Below are positions 29,751 through 39,856 of a DNA stretch of 64,000 nt, piece by piece. Position numbers and translations under genes: made by a program. The stretch spans positions 1 through 64,000 of the forward strand of contig NZ_BJOC01000018.1 of NCBI RefSeq assembly GCF_006540005.1. The letters run 5' to 3'. Position 1 is the stretch's first letter. Each line of letters begins with the position of its first letter. Below the pieces are notes generated by a model that saw only the letters and a program-made list of their open reading frames with translations, was not told where the DNA came from and did no database searches. The DNA comes from Halomonas halmophila. Its GTDB lineage: Bacteria; Pseudomonadota; Gammaproteobacteria; Pseudomonadales; Halomonadaceae.

Positions 29751-30224
29751 TCAGGCGACTTCCGGCGTCTTGCAGACATCTATCCACTCAGCACCGACGA
29801 GTTCGGCGAGCCGGCTCGGAGCCAGGCGCACGGCACTGTTGAGCGCCCCGGCGGCCGGCAGCACCTCATCATGGGCCCGCAGCGAGGCATCGCAATACAC
29901 GGGCATGGGCGTGGCTAGACCGAACGGGCAGACGCCACCCACGGGATGTCCGGTCAGGGCCAGCACCGTCTCGGCATCCAGCATCTTGGCCTTGCCCTGA
30001 AAGGTGTCGCGCATCTTGCGGTTATCGAAGCGTGCATCGCCACCGGCGACGATCAGCACCTGCCGCTCGCCAATGCGGAAGGCCAGGGTCTTGGCGATCT
30101 GCCCCGGGGCCACGCCATGTGCCTCGGCCGCCTCGGCCACGGTGGCCGTGCTGGTCTCGAGTTCCAGGATCTCGATGTCGGGGGCGTGCTCGGCGAGAAA
30201 AAGACGTACGGTGTCGAGGCTCAT
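29751..30224 (-). CDS. YbaK/ProX-type aminoacyl-tRNA deacylase
   Basis: 157 residues with the YbaK fold pattern: EILELETSTATVAEAAEAHGV, QIAKTLAFRIGERQVLIVAGGD, the Lys of the KTL motif, and the late GGVCPFGLATPMPVY block. Such free-standing domains hydrolyse mischarged tRNAs (for example Ala- or Cys-tRNA-Pro). ATG 30224 is used. The TauE gene starts three bases after its stop, so the two are cotranscribed. Confidence 0.92.
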   Translation of the reverse strand: MSLDTVRLFLAEHAPDIEILELETSTATVAEAAEAHGVAPGQIAKTLAFRIGERQVLIVAGGDARFDNRKMRDTFQGKAKMLDAETVLALTGHPVGGVCPFGLATPMPVYCDASLRAHDEVLPAAGALNSAVRLAPSRLAELVGAEWIDVCKTPEVA

Positions 30225-30307
30225 GACCGGCTCCTTGAATCATCCCTGCCCGCGTGAGTGGTTAACAGGCTCATGATGATAGCGAATCCGGCCATGACAT
30301 GCAGGTA

Positions 30308-31084
30308 TCAGTTCGAGGCAGGTATCCGCCCCTGAATCGACTCGAGAAAGGCCTGAATGCGAGCGGCATTGGTGCCGAGGTCGCTGCGGCCTAGGCGTGA
30401 CGCGGAGCGCATGTCGATGCGAACCCCCTCCGGGGTCTCGCTCAGCCGCACCACGATGTCATCCTCGAAGCCGAACCAGCGGGTGGTGGCGGTGGCCTCC
30501 AGGCGGGTTGCCGTGGCGTCGGCGATTTCCCAACCCTGCTCCCTGGCGGCGGCTTCCACGGCGCTCATGACCTGGCTGACGGAGGCATCGAGCAGCAGCG
30601 GCGCGAGCTCCGGGTAGGCGGCGCGTTGCTGGTCGGCGGTGGCTTCGCCCGGATACGCCAGCGCATTGGGCGCCTCACGCCGCGCCTCGGCCAGGGCCCT
30701 GAAGGCCGGCGGGTCGGTCATGTCGGTGGTGATGTCATGGATCGGCGGCACGCTGCGTGCCATCTGCATCTTTTGCGCGGGCAGGGCGACAGCGGCGGCC
30801 ACTGCCAGGATGACCAACATGCCCACCAGTGCCGGTCGCCAGCGGCGACACAACCCAGCCACCATGAAGGCCAGCAGCCCTAATACACCAGCGCCCACGG
30901 CCAGGTGAGCGCCCTTGCGCAGCAGATTGAAGGCGTCCCCGAGCGACAGCCACTCCAGACGGTAGGCCGGCCCCGCCACGGCCATCATGATCAGCGCTAC
31001 CACCAGCAGCAACACGCCCAGCCAGGCGAACATGACCGGCCAGCGACCACCGCGCGGGCGAGGCTTGAAACTCAGGGACGACAT
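30308..31084 (-). CDS. DUF1499 domain membrane protein
   Basis: 258 residues. Three N-terminal hydrophobic helices (about 20-120) are followed by a soluble DUF1499 domain with SVPPIHDITTDMTDPP and later RLEATATTRWFGFEDDIVVRL, both characteristic. The function is unknown. It is a single gene. Confidence 0.88.
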   Translation of the reverse strand: MSSLSFKPRPRGGRWPVMFAWLGVLLLVVALIMMAVAGPAYRLEWLSLGDAFNLLRKGAHLAVGAGVLGLLAFMVAGLCRRWRPALVGMLVILAVAAAVALPAQKMQMARSVPPIHDITTDMTDPPAFRALAEARREAPNALAYPGEATADQQRAAYPELAPLLLDASVSQVMSAVEAAAREQGWEIADATATRLEATATTRWFGFEDDIVVRLSETPEGVRIDMRSASRLGRSDLGTNAARIQAFLESIQGRIPASN

Positions 31085-31192
31085 ATTCAGTTCTCCTGCT
31101 CAATATCACAAGCCCCAGCATAGGCCCCCGCCCCCCGGTTTGCCGACCGCAGCAGACAAATTCATGCCCCCGCAGCACGGTGCACCAACCAC

Positions 31193-31219
31193 AAAAAAGC
31201 CCCGGTCGAGGACCGGGGC
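31193..31219 (-). terminator. Strong intrinsic terminator of the PQQ dehydrogenase gene
   Basis: On the minus strand a 9-bp stem GCCCCGGTC / GACCGGGGC with a three-base loop is followed by TTTTTTG. It lies about 40 bases after the stop of the PQQ dehydrogenase gene, a textbook rho-independent layout. Confidence 0.9.
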
Positions 31220-31258
31220 GCGTCAAGAATGACCGTAGCGTCAGGTTAGTCTTCGGGT

Positions 31259-33799
31259 TCAGGATCCTTCAGGAAGCGCGTAAGCGATGACGTAATCGCC
31301 ACTCGGCGTTTCCATGAAGTGGTGCCCGGTGGCCACGATGACCAGATACTGACGGCCATTGGCCTCATAGACCATCGGGTTGGCCTGTCCACCAGCGGGC
31401 AGGGCGTCCTGCCAGACGGTTTCGCCGGTCTCGATGTCGATCGCACGGATCAGGTCATCGGTGGCTGCGGCGATGAAGATCAGGCCGCCCGCCGTGACAG
31501 CGGAGCCACCGTTGTTGGGTGTGCCGATATCGATGGGCAGTCCCGAACGAATGCCCCAGGGGCCGTTGGCGCGGGCCGTGCCCAGCGGGCGGTCCCATAG
31601 CGTGTTGCCGCTGGCCAGGTCGATGGCGCGAATGTGGCCATAGGGCGGCTGTTTGCACAGCAGGCCTGTATACGGCACACGCCAGCCGGCGTTGACGTCG
31701 ATGGCATAGGGCGTGCCGGCCTGTGGATCCCCGGCCCCTTCAGCGCCACCGCTGTCTTCTTCCTGCATTTCGCGAGGCACCCAACCACGCTTGTCGGCGA
31801 TTTTGCGCGGTACGAGCTTGTTGTAGTTGGGCATGTCGTTGTAGTTGGCGATGATCACGCCGCGCTGTGGGTCGATGGACACACTGCCCCAGTCCGAGCC
31901 GCCGTTGTAGCCCGTGTACTGGACCCAGGGCTGGTCAGCAGTGGGCGGCGTATACATGCCTTTCCAACTGGCCTGTTGATACTGAATGCGGCAGAACAGC
32001 TGATCGAAAGGCGACATACCCCACATGTCCTTCTCGGTGATGTCAGGCTGGCGCAGGGTGGCATAGAGGGAGAACGGCTGAGTCTCGGCGCGCTGCTCCG
32101 GTTCGGCACCGCCCTGTGGCACCGGACGCTCTTCGGCGCCACCGCCCAGCAGCTCACCGGTCTCACGGTTGAAGACGTAGATATCGCCCTGCTTGGTCGG
32201 CATCACCAGTGCCGGGACTTCGCCGTCATCGGAGGGGAAGTCGACCAACGTCGGTTGAGAACCGGGATCATAATCCCAGACATCCTTGTGAGCCGTCTGG
32301 AAGCGCCACTCCGGCAGGCCGGTTTCGACGTTCAGTGCAACCATGGCGCTGGACCATTTGTTCTCGGCCGGTGTCCGCGAGCTACTCCAGTAGTCTGCCG
32401 CGGCATTAGCCATGGGCAGGTAGATCATGCCGAGCTTGTTATCACCCACGGCCGTGGTCCACATGTTCGGCGAACCCCGTGTATAGATGGCATCGCCTGT
32501 CAGCGGTTCGCTCTGGTTCGGTTTCGCGGCGTCCCAGGCCCATTCAATCTCGCCGGTCACGGCATCGAAGGCCTTGATGACGCCGGAAGGCGGATAGCGC
32601 CGCTGACCATCGAGTACCTGGTGACCCGTGATAATGCGGTCACGCACGACCACCGGCGCCGAGTTGATGGATACATAGCCACTGGGCGTCACGCCCATGT
32701 TCTTCTTGATATCGACCTGGCCATTGTCGCCGAAGCTGGTGCAGGGCTTGCCGGTTTCGGCATCGACCTGAATGAGGCGGCCATCGAGGGTGCCGGAGAT
32801 GATGCGCTTGCGGCAGGCCATGTCCTGTGAGCCGGCGGCGATATCAGAAGAGGTCGGCTCTGATTCACTGTCTGCCGGGGTGCCGGCATCGACATCCTGC
32901 GTGGTAGACGTCTGTTCAGCGTTGTCCGTGGTGCTCAGGTCGTCGAGTCGATCTTCGGGCACCTCGTAGTAGGTGACCCCTCGACAGGCGGCGGTATAGG
33001 GAATCGCGTCCTTGGAAACGCTCGGGTCGAAGCGCCAGTTTTCTTCACCGGTCGCGGCGTCCAGGGAAATCACGATATTGCGAGACGTACACAGGAACAC
33101 ATCATCGCCGACTTTCAGTGGCGTGGTCTCGGCGCCCCAGCGATGCTCCAGCATATCGCCGGTTCGATACTGCCAGGCCACTTCAAGGTCACCGACGTTC
33201 TCCGGGGTGATCTGGTCGAGGGGGGAGAAACGCGTGGCCGCCGAATCCCGACCATAGGCTGCCCAGTCGCCTTGTGCCGGGTTATCGGCGCGCAGAGCGT
33301 CCCCCACGTCGGTGGTACGAGAGTTGCTGGCAACCTCGGGCACATCCTGGAGGTGCTGGTAACCCCGTCCCGGCAGGAAGGCCAGCGCGCCGGCCACTAC
33401 CAGTCCCAGGAACAATACACCCGCGGTGGAAAAGCTGGCCTTGCTTGACGGGCCGCCTTGCAGGCCCGGCATGGCCAGCGCCACTAGAATGGCCAGGATC
33501 AATACGACATCGAGGCGAGGAATCCAGCGCCAGTAGTTGAGACCTGACTCCCAGGCGGCCCAGAGAAAGGTGCCGATAAACACCAGCGCAAATAGCCAGG
33601 CACCGGATGCCTTGCCTCGCAGCAGCTGTACGCCGGAAACCAGTGAGACCAGGCCGGCGATCAGGTAATACCATGAGCCGCCCAGTGTGGCGAGATAGAG
33701 GCCGCCGCCCGCCAGGGCCAGGCCGACCAACAAGACGAGGGCCCCGACAATTTTGGTGAAAACACCACCGGATCGAGGTGAAGAGGCATCCTTGGGCAC
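31259..33799 (-). CDS. Membrane-bound PQQ-dependent dehydrogenase (glucose/quinate/shikimate family)
   Basis: 846 residues from GTG 33799, preceded by AAAAGGAGCTTTAC. About five N-terminal helices (residues 12-140) anchor the protein, and the remainder is a periplasmic eight-bladed PQQ propeller (DWAAYGRDSAATRFSPLDQI; WNYDPGS-like DVWDYDPGSQPTLVDFP; GLIFIAAATDDLIRAIDIETG). It oxidises a sugar or cyclic polyol and passes electrons to ubiquinone. Glucose and quinate members cannot be told apart here. It is slightly longer than E. coli Gcd because of an acidic Ser/Thr-rich insertion at about residues 290-330. Confidence 0.93.
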   Translation of the reverse strand: MPKDASSPRSGGVFTKIVGALVLLVGLALAGGGLYLATLGGSWYYLIAGLVSLVSGVQLLRGKASGAWLFALVFIGTFLWAAWESGLNYWRWIPRLDVVLILAILVALAMPGLQGGPSSKASFSTAGVLFLGLVVAGALAFLPGRGYQHLQDVPEVASNSRTTDVGDALRADNPAQGDWAAYGRDSAATRFSPLDQITPENVGDLEVAWQYRTGDMLEHRWGAETTPLKVGDDVFLCTSRNIVISLDAATGEENWRFDPSVSKDAIPYTAACRGVTYYEVPEDRLDDLSTTDNAEQTSTTQDVDAGTPADSESEPTSSDIAAGSQDMACRKRIISGTLDGRLIQVDAETGKPCTSFGDNGQVDIKKNMGVTPSGYVSINSAPVVVRDRIITGHQVLDGQRRYPPSGVIKAFDAVTGEIEWAWDAAKPNQSEPLTGDAIYTRGSPNMWTTAVGDNKLGMIYLPMANAAADYWSSSRTPAENKWSSAMVALNVETGLPEWRFQTAHKDVWDYDPGSQPTLVDFPSDDGEVPALVMPTKQGDIYVFNRETGELLGGGAEERPVPQGGAEPEQRAETQPFSLYATLRQPDITEKDMWGMSPFDQLFCRIQYQQASWKGMYTPPTADQPWVQYTGYNGGSDWGSVSIDPQRGVIIANYNDMPNYNKLVPRKIADKRGWVPREMQEEDSGGAEGAGDPQAGTPYAIDVNAGWRVPYTGLLCKQPPYGHIRAIDLASGNTLWDRPLGTARANGPWGIRSGLPIDIGTPNNGGSAVTAGGLIFIAAATDDLIRAIDIETGETVWQDALPAGGQANPMVYEANGRQYLVIVATGHHFMETPSGDYVIAYALPEGS

Positions 33800-33926
33800 G
33801 TAAAGCTCCTTTTAGACTTGCAAGAAACAACCTATTTGTTTCTGCACTAACTATTATTGGAAATTTGTACAAAGTGTGCAAATCACATCAACAAAATCGA
33901 GGTGGCGGTCTTCAGGCGGCTGATGC

Positions 33927-35069
33927 TCAGTTATAGGTCGCCCGGTCGGCCCGGGTGTCGTTCAGGCGCTGTTCCTCGAGTGTGATGCCCAGCCCCGGTT
34001 CGTCGGAGAGGGTCAGCCAGCCTGCCCCGTCGGTCATCAGCGGTGTGGCGAGCGGGAAGTCGCGTGCCTCGGGTGTCCACTCCGGCGGATCGAAAGGGAA
34101 TTCGAGGTAGGGGCAGCCTGCGGGACCCACGCTGCCGGCGGTCAGGTGCAGGTTGGCGATCAGGCCGATACCGTTGCCCCAGGTATGCGGGGTGAACCAC
34201 TTGCCCTGTGCGGTGACGTCCTGCGCCAGCCGTGACAGCCCCAGCATGCCGATCGAGCAGACGGCGTCGGGCTGGTAGACGTCCAGGCAGTCGCGGCGCA
34301 GCATTTCGTGGAACTCGTAGGGCTCGCGGGTCATTTCGCCGCCGGCGATCTTCAATTGGTCGCCGGTATGCGCGTTGAGCGCTGCCATGCCGGGATAGTC
34401 GCCCCGGTAGAGCGGCTCTTCCATCCACAGCACGTCATGGCGGATCAGCTCTTCGGCTACCTCACTGGCCTTGGCCAGATCCCAGGGCGCCTGCACGTCC
34501 CAGGGCATGCGCCAGCCCTGGTTGCAGTCGACCATCAGGGTGAAGGACTCGCCGAGCGTACGGCGTACCGCAGCCAGGGCCGCCAGGTCGTCTTCGATGC
34601 GAGGACGCCCGAAGCGCAGCTTCATGGCCGGAAAGCCGGCGTCGCGCACCTGCTCGGCGAGGGCTACCAGTTGCTCGAGGGGGCGGTGGGTGCCGCTGGA
34701 GGCATAGGCGCGCAGGCGATTCGAGGTGCCGCCGAGCATGCGCCAGACCGGCTCGCCGCGGATCTTGCCGACGAGGTCCCAGAGCGCGACCTCCAGCGGC
34801 CAGCAGCGGCCGGCGTGAAAACCGATGTTGTCGATCACCCCACTGTGGCGTTCCAGGTCCAGCGGATCGCGGCCGATGAACAGCGCACGAAAGTCCTCGA
34901 AGCCGTACATGACATCGCCGGAGCCGATGCCTTCGCGTCCCTCGCTGTCGGTCACTCGCACCAGGGTCGCCGGAAACAACTGACGCGGCTGGCTGTCCCA
35001 GGCCGCCGGGAAGGGCGGCTCGAGGGGTTGCTGATGGTGGCTGATGTCGATGCGTTCGATGATACTCAT
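33927..35069 (-). CDS. Enolase-superfamily enzyme, mandelate racemase/muconate-lactonizing type
   Basis: 380 residues. The ordered active-site pieces of the mandelate-racemase group are visible: Lys in AMKLRFGRP, metal ligands in [18 protein letters not shown] and [10 protein letters not shown], the Asp of DVYQPDAV, and the His of [11 protein letters not shown]. Such enzymes dehydrate or epimerise acid sugars or related carboxylates. The substrate is unknown. Its ATG overlaps the preceding alcohol dehydrogenase stop by four bases (ATGA). It is the third gene of an ALDH-ADH-MR operon divergent from a LysR regulator. Confidence 0.93.
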   Translation of the reverse strand: MSIIERIDISHHQQPLEPPFPAAWDSQPRQLFPATLVRVTDSEGREGIGSGDVMYGFEDFRALFIGRDPLDLERHSGVIDNIGFHAGRCWPLEVALWDLVGKIRGEPVWRMLGGTSNRLRAYASSGTHRPLEQLVALAEQVRDAGFPAMKLRFGRPRIEDDLAALAAVRRTLGESFTLMVDCNQGWRMPWDVQAPWDLAKASEVAEELIRHDVLWMEEPLYRGDYPGMAALNAHTGDQLKIAGGEMTREPYEFHEMLRRDCLDVYQPDAVCSIGMLGLSRLAQDVTAQGKWFTPHTWGNGIGLIANLHLTAGSVGPAGCPYLEFPFDPPEWTPEARDFPLATPLMTDGAGWLTLSDEPGLGITLEEQRLNDTRADRATYN

Positions 35070-36256
35070 GCGGATTGCTCCTGGGCGATGGCAAGGCGGG
35101 CCAGGCGGTGTTCGAACACTGCCACCGTGGCTTCGGCGAGACTGCGCCAGTCGTCGCGGCCCGGCTGCCGGGCGGCGTTGTTGGCCATGGGGGCGTTCTC
35201 TTCGGCCTGCATGGTCGCGGCCAGAGCCTCGGCATCCATCTCGAGATCGGAAAAGGGTGCCAGCGCCGCGTCGAAGCGGGCGGCATCGACCAGGGTGCTG
35301 AAGCGGTCAGGCAGCTCACTGGCCGCGTCGCCACTCGCCAGGGCCGCGGCCGCCGGGGCGAAGACGGCCTCGCGTCCCGCTATCGTCCAGGCCAGGGTGG
35401 CCTCTACGCCGAGCGTCACGGCGACGCCATGCGGCAGATGATAGAGCGAGCCGAGGGCATGGCCGATGTTGTGCCCCAGGCCCGTGCCGCCGTTGTCGAT
35501 GGCCTGGCCGGCGAGGCAGGCGGCAACCTGCATCTGCTGGCGTGCCTCCAGGTCGTCGGGGGTGGTCACCGCACGCGGCAGTGCCTGCCCGATCAGGCGC
35601 ATCGCCTGCAGCGCGCTGGCCTCGATGAAGACGTGGCGGCCCTGGCCGCTGGTCGCCTCGAGAGCGTGCACGAAGGCGTCCAGGCCGGTGGCGGCGGTCA
35701 GCGGCGCCGGCAGGGTGCGCGTCAGTTCGGGGTCGAGTAGCACCGCATCGGGCAGCAGCTCGTCGCCCCAGGCCCACTGCTTGCGGCCGTGGTCGTCGGC
35801 GACGATCGAGGTGCGAGTGACCTCCGAGCCGGTACCCGAAGTGGTGGGGATCATCACCGCAGGCGCGCGACTCGCCCAGGGGGTGCGGGCGAGCAGGTAA
35901 TCGGCCATGGTGCCGGGGCTCGTCGCCAGGGCGGCGACCAGCTTGGCGATGTCCAGCGCCGTGCCGCCGCCCAGCCCGATCACCAGCGGGGAAGCGAGCT
36001 GGCGGGCGGCCTCGGCGCCGGCGTCGACCGTGGCCAGGGTCGGCTCGCCGGCGGGCGCGATGTAGCGCCTTACCGGCAGCGTATCGTCCAGCAGCGAGAC
36101 CAGCCGATCGACCAGGTCGGTGGCGTCGATGCCGGCATCGGTGACGATCAGGGCGCTGCTGGCGCCATGGGCCTGGCACAGTTCGGGCAGCCGCGACAGC
36201 ATGCCGGCGCCGGCTATCAGAGGCACCTGTCGGCCGGTGGTGAAGTTCATCGACAT
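35066..36256 (-). CDS. Iron-containing (group III) alcohol dehydrogenase
   Basis: About 396 residues from ATG 36256, just after the upstream stop. The NAD region is [19 protein letters not shown], and [17 protein letters not shown] is the family signature. The metal-binding His residues are in [21 protein letters not shown]. It interconverts an alcohol and an aldehyde. With the aldehyde dehydrogenase before it, the operon encodes an alcohol-to-acid route whose acid could feed the enolase-superfamily enzyme, or the reverse order. Confidence 0.93.
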   Translation of the reverse strand: MSMNFTTGRQVPLIAGAGMLSRLPELCQAHGASSALIVTDAGIDATDLVDRLVSLLDDTLPVRRYIAPAGEPTLATVDAGAEAARQLASPLVIGLGGGTALDIAKLVAALATSPGTMADYLLARTPWASRAPAVMIPTTSGTGSEVTRTSIVADDHGRKQWAWGDELLPDAVLLDPELTRTLPAPLTAATGLDAFVHALEATSGQGRHVFIEASALQAMRLIGQALPRAVTTPDDLEARQQMQVAACLAGQAIDNGGTGLGHNIGHALGSLYHLPHGVAVTLGVEATLAWTIAGREAVFAPAAAALASGDAASELPDRFSTLVDAARFDAALAPFSDLEMDAEALAATMQAEENAPMANNAARQPGRDDWRSLAEATVAVFEHRLARLAIAQEQSA

Positions 36257-36257
36257 G

Positions 36258-37784
36258 TCAGTCATCCAGCTCGATCCAGGTGGTCTTGAGTTCGGTGTAT
36301 TTGTCGAAGGCGTGCAGCGACTTGTCGCGGCCCTGGCCGGATTGCTTGAAGCCGCCGAAGGGGGCGTTGATGGAGGTGTGGTCGTAGCAGTTGACCCAGA
36401 CGGTGCCGGCGCGCAGCGCACGGGCAGCGCGATGACCGTCGTTGAGGCGGTTGGTCCAGATCGCCGCGCCGAGGCCGTAGTCGGTGTCGTTGGCGACTTC
36501 GAGTGCCTCGTCGAGACCATCGACCGGGATCACTACCAGCACGGGCCCGAAGATTTCCTCGCGGGCGATGCGCATGTCATTGGTGACATCGTCGAAGATC
36601 GCCGGCGTGATGAAGTCGCCGCCGCTGCCCCGGCGCACGCGCTCGCCGCCGAACAGCAGACGGGCGCCCTCGTCGCGGCCTAGTTGGAGATAGTCCATGA
36701 CCTTTTGGGCATGCTCGGGCTCGATCATCGCGCCCATCTGGGTGTCGGGGTCGAGGGGATCGCCGGGCTGGAGCCTGTCGGCCCACTGGCGCACCCGGGC
36801 CAGCAGGTCGTCCTTGATGCTGCGATCAACGATCAGCCGGGTACCGGCGTGGCAGGTTTCGCCCTGGTTGTACCAGACGCCGTAGGCGACATACATGGCG
36901 ATGCGGTCGAGGTCGTCGACGTCGCGGGTGACGATGTGCGGGCTCTTGCCGCCGCATTCCAGGCCGATGCGCTTCATGTTGGAGTGTGCGGAATACTCCA
37001 GGAACTTCTTGCCGATCTCGGTGGAGCCGGTGAAGCCGATGGCGTCGATGTCGGGATGAAGCCCCAGCGCCTGGCCTGCCTCGTGGCCCAGGCCGGTGAT
37101 CACCTGCAGGGCGCCGGCGGGGATGCCGGCGTGCCGCGCCAGTTCGGCGACACGCAGGGTGGCCAGCGTCGACTGCTCGGCGGGCTTGAGGATCACCGAG
37201 TTACCGGCGCCGAGAGCCGGGCCGAGCTTCCAGCCGGCGATGATCAGCGGATAATTCCAGGGCACCACCGCGGCGACCACGCCGACCGGTTCGCGATCGA
37301 TCAGGCACACGCTGGAGGCGCCATTGGGCGCAGTCTCGCCGTACAGCTTGTCGAGCGCCTCGGCGTACCAGCGCAGCCCGCCTACCAGCCCGGGCACATC
37401 CACGCTGGTGGTCTGGCCGATCGGCTTGCCGGTCTCCAGGGTCTCGAGCAGGGCGATCTCGTCGGCGTGGGCGGTGATGGCATCGGCCCAGGCGAGCATG
37501 CATGCCTTGCGCTCGGCCGGTGGCAGGTCGCGCCATTCAGCGTCTTCGAAGGTGCGGCGCGCGACCGTCACGGCCCGCTCGACATCGGCGGCGTCGCAGG
37601 CCGCCACCTCGACCAGAGGCTCTCCGATGGCCGGGTTGCGGGCGGTGAAGGTGCGGCCGGAGGCAGCGTCCTGGCACTCGCCGCCCAGGTAGGCCTGGCG
37701 GGGCAGCGGCAGCCGTGTGGCCAGCTCACGCCAGCCTGCCAGGTCGCGTGTGCGGGGCGTCAGTATCGTGGTGTCGTCGGCCAT
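36258..37784 (-). CDS. Aldehyde dehydrogenase (PuuC-like)
   Basis: 508 residues from ATG 37784. The catalytic Glu is in IGLECGGKSPHIV and the Cys in NQGETCHAGTRLIV. The VVPWNYPLIIAGWKLGPAL block and the C-terminal NAPFGGFKQSGQGRDKS are typical of the gamma-glutamyl-aminobutyraldehyde/betaine aldehyde group. The substrate is uncertain. It is the first gene of the operon, divergent from the LysR regulator with about 170 bases between. Confidence 0.94.
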   Translation of the reverse strand: MADDTTILTPRTRDLAGWRELATRLPLPRQAYLGGECQDAASGRTFTARNPAIGEPLVEVAACDAADVERAVTVARRTFEDAEWRDLPPAERKACMLAWADAITAHADEIALLETLETGKPIGQTTSVDVPGLVGGLRWYAEALDKLYGETAPNGASSVCLIDREPVGVVAAVVPWNYPLIIAGWKLGPALGAGNSVILKPAEQSTLATLRVAELARHAGIPAGALQVITGLGHEAGQALGLHPDIDAIGFTGSTEIGKKFLEYSAHSNMKRIGLECGGKSPHIVTRDVDDLDRIAMYVAYGVWYNQGETCHAGTRLIVDRSIKDDLLARVRQWADRLQPGDPLDPDTQMGAMIEPEHAQKVMDYLQLGRDEGARLLFGGERVRRGSGGDFITPAIFDDVTNDMRIAREEIFGPVLVVIPVDGLDEALEVANDTDYGLGAAIWTNRLNDGHRAARALRAGTVWVNCYDHTSINAPFGGFKQSGQGRDKSLHAFDKYTELKTTWIELDD

Positions 37785-37881
37785 GATGAGCGGTTCCAGA
37801 GCTGAAGAATGGATTTCGATGGCCAGTCTGGGCAGCGTTGGATAGGGCGACAAACGAGGATTTGGTACCTTTGTCATGAGT

Positions 37882-37944
37882 AAAACGCATGGCATGCCGT
37901 TTCACCCTGCGTGGTGGGGTGTCATATCCCGATCAAAACGCATG
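37882..37944. promoter_or_regulatory. Repeated and palindromic sites between the ALDH operon and the LysR gene
   Basis: The decamer AAAACGCATG occurs twice, at 37882-37891 and 37935-37944, 53 bases (about five helical turns) apart. The first copy is part of an inverted repeat AAACG-N10-CGTTT (37883-37902) that contains GGCATGCC. This is the arrangement expected of LysR-type recognition and activation sites. Confidence 0.5.
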
Positions 37945-37957
37945 AGAACCGTTGCCC

Positions 37958-38854
37958 ATGAGTCGTCATCTGCCACCACTCAATGCCCTCAAGGCCTTCG
38001 AGGCTGCCGCGCAGTGCCAGAACTTCACCCAGGCGGCGCAACGCTTGCACGTGACCCAGAGTGCGATCAGCCGCCAGGTGAGGCATCTGGAAGAGCAGCT
38101 CGGCGTGATTCTGTTCGAGCGCCGGCCCGGACAGTTGCGACTGACCGAGGCGGGGCGGCGCCTGCTGCCGGCGCTGAGTACCTCCTTCGACCGTATTGCC
38201 CTGACGGTGCGTGACCTGGCCTCGCCGACGGATCTCACCCGCCTGCGCCTCAATGTGCCGCCGACCCTGGCCAGTCGCTGGCTGGTACCGCGTCTGGAAG
38301 ACCTGCGCCGACGCTATCCGTCCCTGTCGCTGACCCTGACGACACGCGAGGCGGATGACCTGACCGCCGACAGCACTCTGGATGCCGCCATTCGCTTCGG
38401 TGACGGCGACTGGTCCGATGTCGAACCGCATTTCCTGATGCAGGAAACCCATATCGCGGTCTGTTCACCGCGCCTGCTGCGTGGTGGTCAACCGTTGGAT
38501 CTGCGCGAACAGACACTGCTGCATGTGATGCGCACTGCCGAGGATCGATTTCCGACCTGGCAGCACTGGCTGGATGCGGCGGGTATCGAAGGCGTCGATA
38601 CCGAGGAGGGGCTGGAATTCGACCTGCTGGACCTGGCGATCCGCGCTGCCCTGGAGGGGCTGGGCATCACCATCGCCGACCGTGCCATGGTCGCCCGGGA
38701 ACTCGCCAAGGGGGCGCTGGTTCAGCCGCTGGCGGCGTCGATGCCGGGCCATCAATCCTATTGGTTCGTCACTCGACCGGGGCAGGGCGAGGCGCCGATG
38801 CTGACACTGCTACGTGATTGGCTGCAGGGCGCCGTGTCCAGCGACGGCCACTAA
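37958..38854 (+). CDS. LysR-type regulator, GcvA-like
   Basis: 298 residues from ATG 37958 (an in-frame TTG lies two codons upstream). The N-terminal winged helix is LNALKAFEAAAQCQNFTQAAQRLHVTQSAISRQ in two helices at about residues 8-40. The rest is the periplasmic-binding-like effector domain. The GcvA subgroup is suggested by the PPLNALKAFEAAA opening. It is divergent from the ALDH-ADH-MR operon and is probably its activator. Confidence 0.93.
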   Translation: MSRHLPPLNALKAFEAAAQCQNFTQAAQRLHVTQSAISRQVRHLEEQLGVILFERRPGQLRLTEAGRRLLPALSTSFDRIALTVRDLASPTDLTRLRLNVPPTLASRWLVPRLEDLRRRYPSLSLTLTTREADDLTADSTLDAAIRFGDGDWSDVEPHFLMQETHIAVCSPRLLRGGQPLDLREQTLLHVMRTAEDRFPTWQHWLDAAGIEGVDTEEGLEFDLLDLAIRAALEGLGITIADRAMVARELAKGALVQPLAASMPGHQSYWFVTRPGQGEAPMLTLLRDWLQGAVSSDGH

Positions 38855-38864
38855 TGCGGGGCGG

Positions 38865-39767
38865 TCAGGATGTCACGCCAGCGGCCTCCGCCATCACGTC
38901 GTGCAGCTGGTTGACGAAGGTCTGAAAGGCCGGATGCGTCAGGCTGGGCGAGCGATGGATCTCCAGCTCGGCAGCGGGCAGGGGCGGCAACCCCTCCTGT
39001 TCCCCGAGGACCCGCCAGTGCGCGGGTATCGAGCGCAGCTCGCAGGGCGTTAGCGCCCGGGCGCGGTCGATGATGACGCGCAGGCCACTGGGGCTCTGGC
39101 TGGTGGAGTCGACCTGCCAGGCCAGGCCGCGCTCGGTCAGGGCCTGCAGGGCGCGCCGCCGATAGATGCACTGTTCGGGAAACACCGCGAGCGGCAGCGG
39201 GTGTTGCAGATCGAGATGGAAGTCGCGATGCGCGGCCCAGACCACGCTTTCCTCGCCCACCACCTCGCCGCCACTGCCGGCGGCATGGCGTACCGCCAGT
39301 ACCAGATCCAGTGAGCCGTCATCGAGCTGTTCGAGCAGTTCGGTGGACATGCGGCAGTGGATATGCACTCGCACTTCCGGGTGCGCCGCCGAAAATCGCT
39401 CGAGCAGGGCGGGCAGCCAGGTATCGGCATAGTCCTCGGGAATCCCGAAACGCAGGGTGATCGGCTCGCTCGACACGCTCAGGGCTCCCAGTGCCTCGCG
39501 CTGCAGCTGCAACAAGCGGCGCGCATAGACCAGGAAGGTCTGGCCGTCCGCCGTCAATGCCAGGTGTCGGCTGGTGCGATTCAGCAGCCGGGTACCCAGG
39601 CGCTCCTCCAGGGTGCTGACCCGCAGGCTGATGGTCGACTGTGTCTTGTGCAGATAGCGCGCGGCCGCCGTGAAGCCGCCGCTGTCGGCCACCGTGACGA
39701 AAGCCAGCAGCAGATCGCTGTCGAGGGCCGGCAGGCGCGATCGATCGGAATCGCCGATTGAATCCAT
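38865..39767 (-). CDS. LysR-type regulator
   Basis: 300 residues from ATG 39767, with GAG about 11 bases upstream; a longer frame starts at 39821. The DNA-binding part reads LLLAFVTVADSGGFTAAARYL then KTQSTISLRVSTLEERLG. It ends ten bases from the convergent GcvA-like gene and is divergent from the oxygenase/M24/binding-protein genes. It is therefore the likely regulator of that cluster. Confidence 0.93.
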   Translation of the reverse strand: MDSIGDSDRSRLPALDSDLLLAFVTVADSGGFTAAARYLHKTQSTISLRVSTLEERLGTRLLNRTSRHLALTADGQTFLVYARRLLQLQREALGALSVSSEPITLRFGIPEDYADTWLPALLERFSAAHPEVRVHIHCRMSTELLEQLDDGSLDLVLAVRHAAGSGGEVVGEESVVWAAHRDFHLDLQHPLPLAVFPEQCIYRRRALQALTERGLAWQVDSTSQSPSGLRVIIDRARALTPCELRSIPAHWRVLGEQEGLPPLPAAELEIHRSPSLTHPAFQTFVNQLHDVMAEAAGVTS

Positions 39768-39856
39768 CGGAATGACTCGTTTTTCGAATGGCTGTGGAGC
39801 GTCCAGCATAAGCCTATCCAAGGGTTACCGATACCAACACCTCAGGAGGGCTCCCG

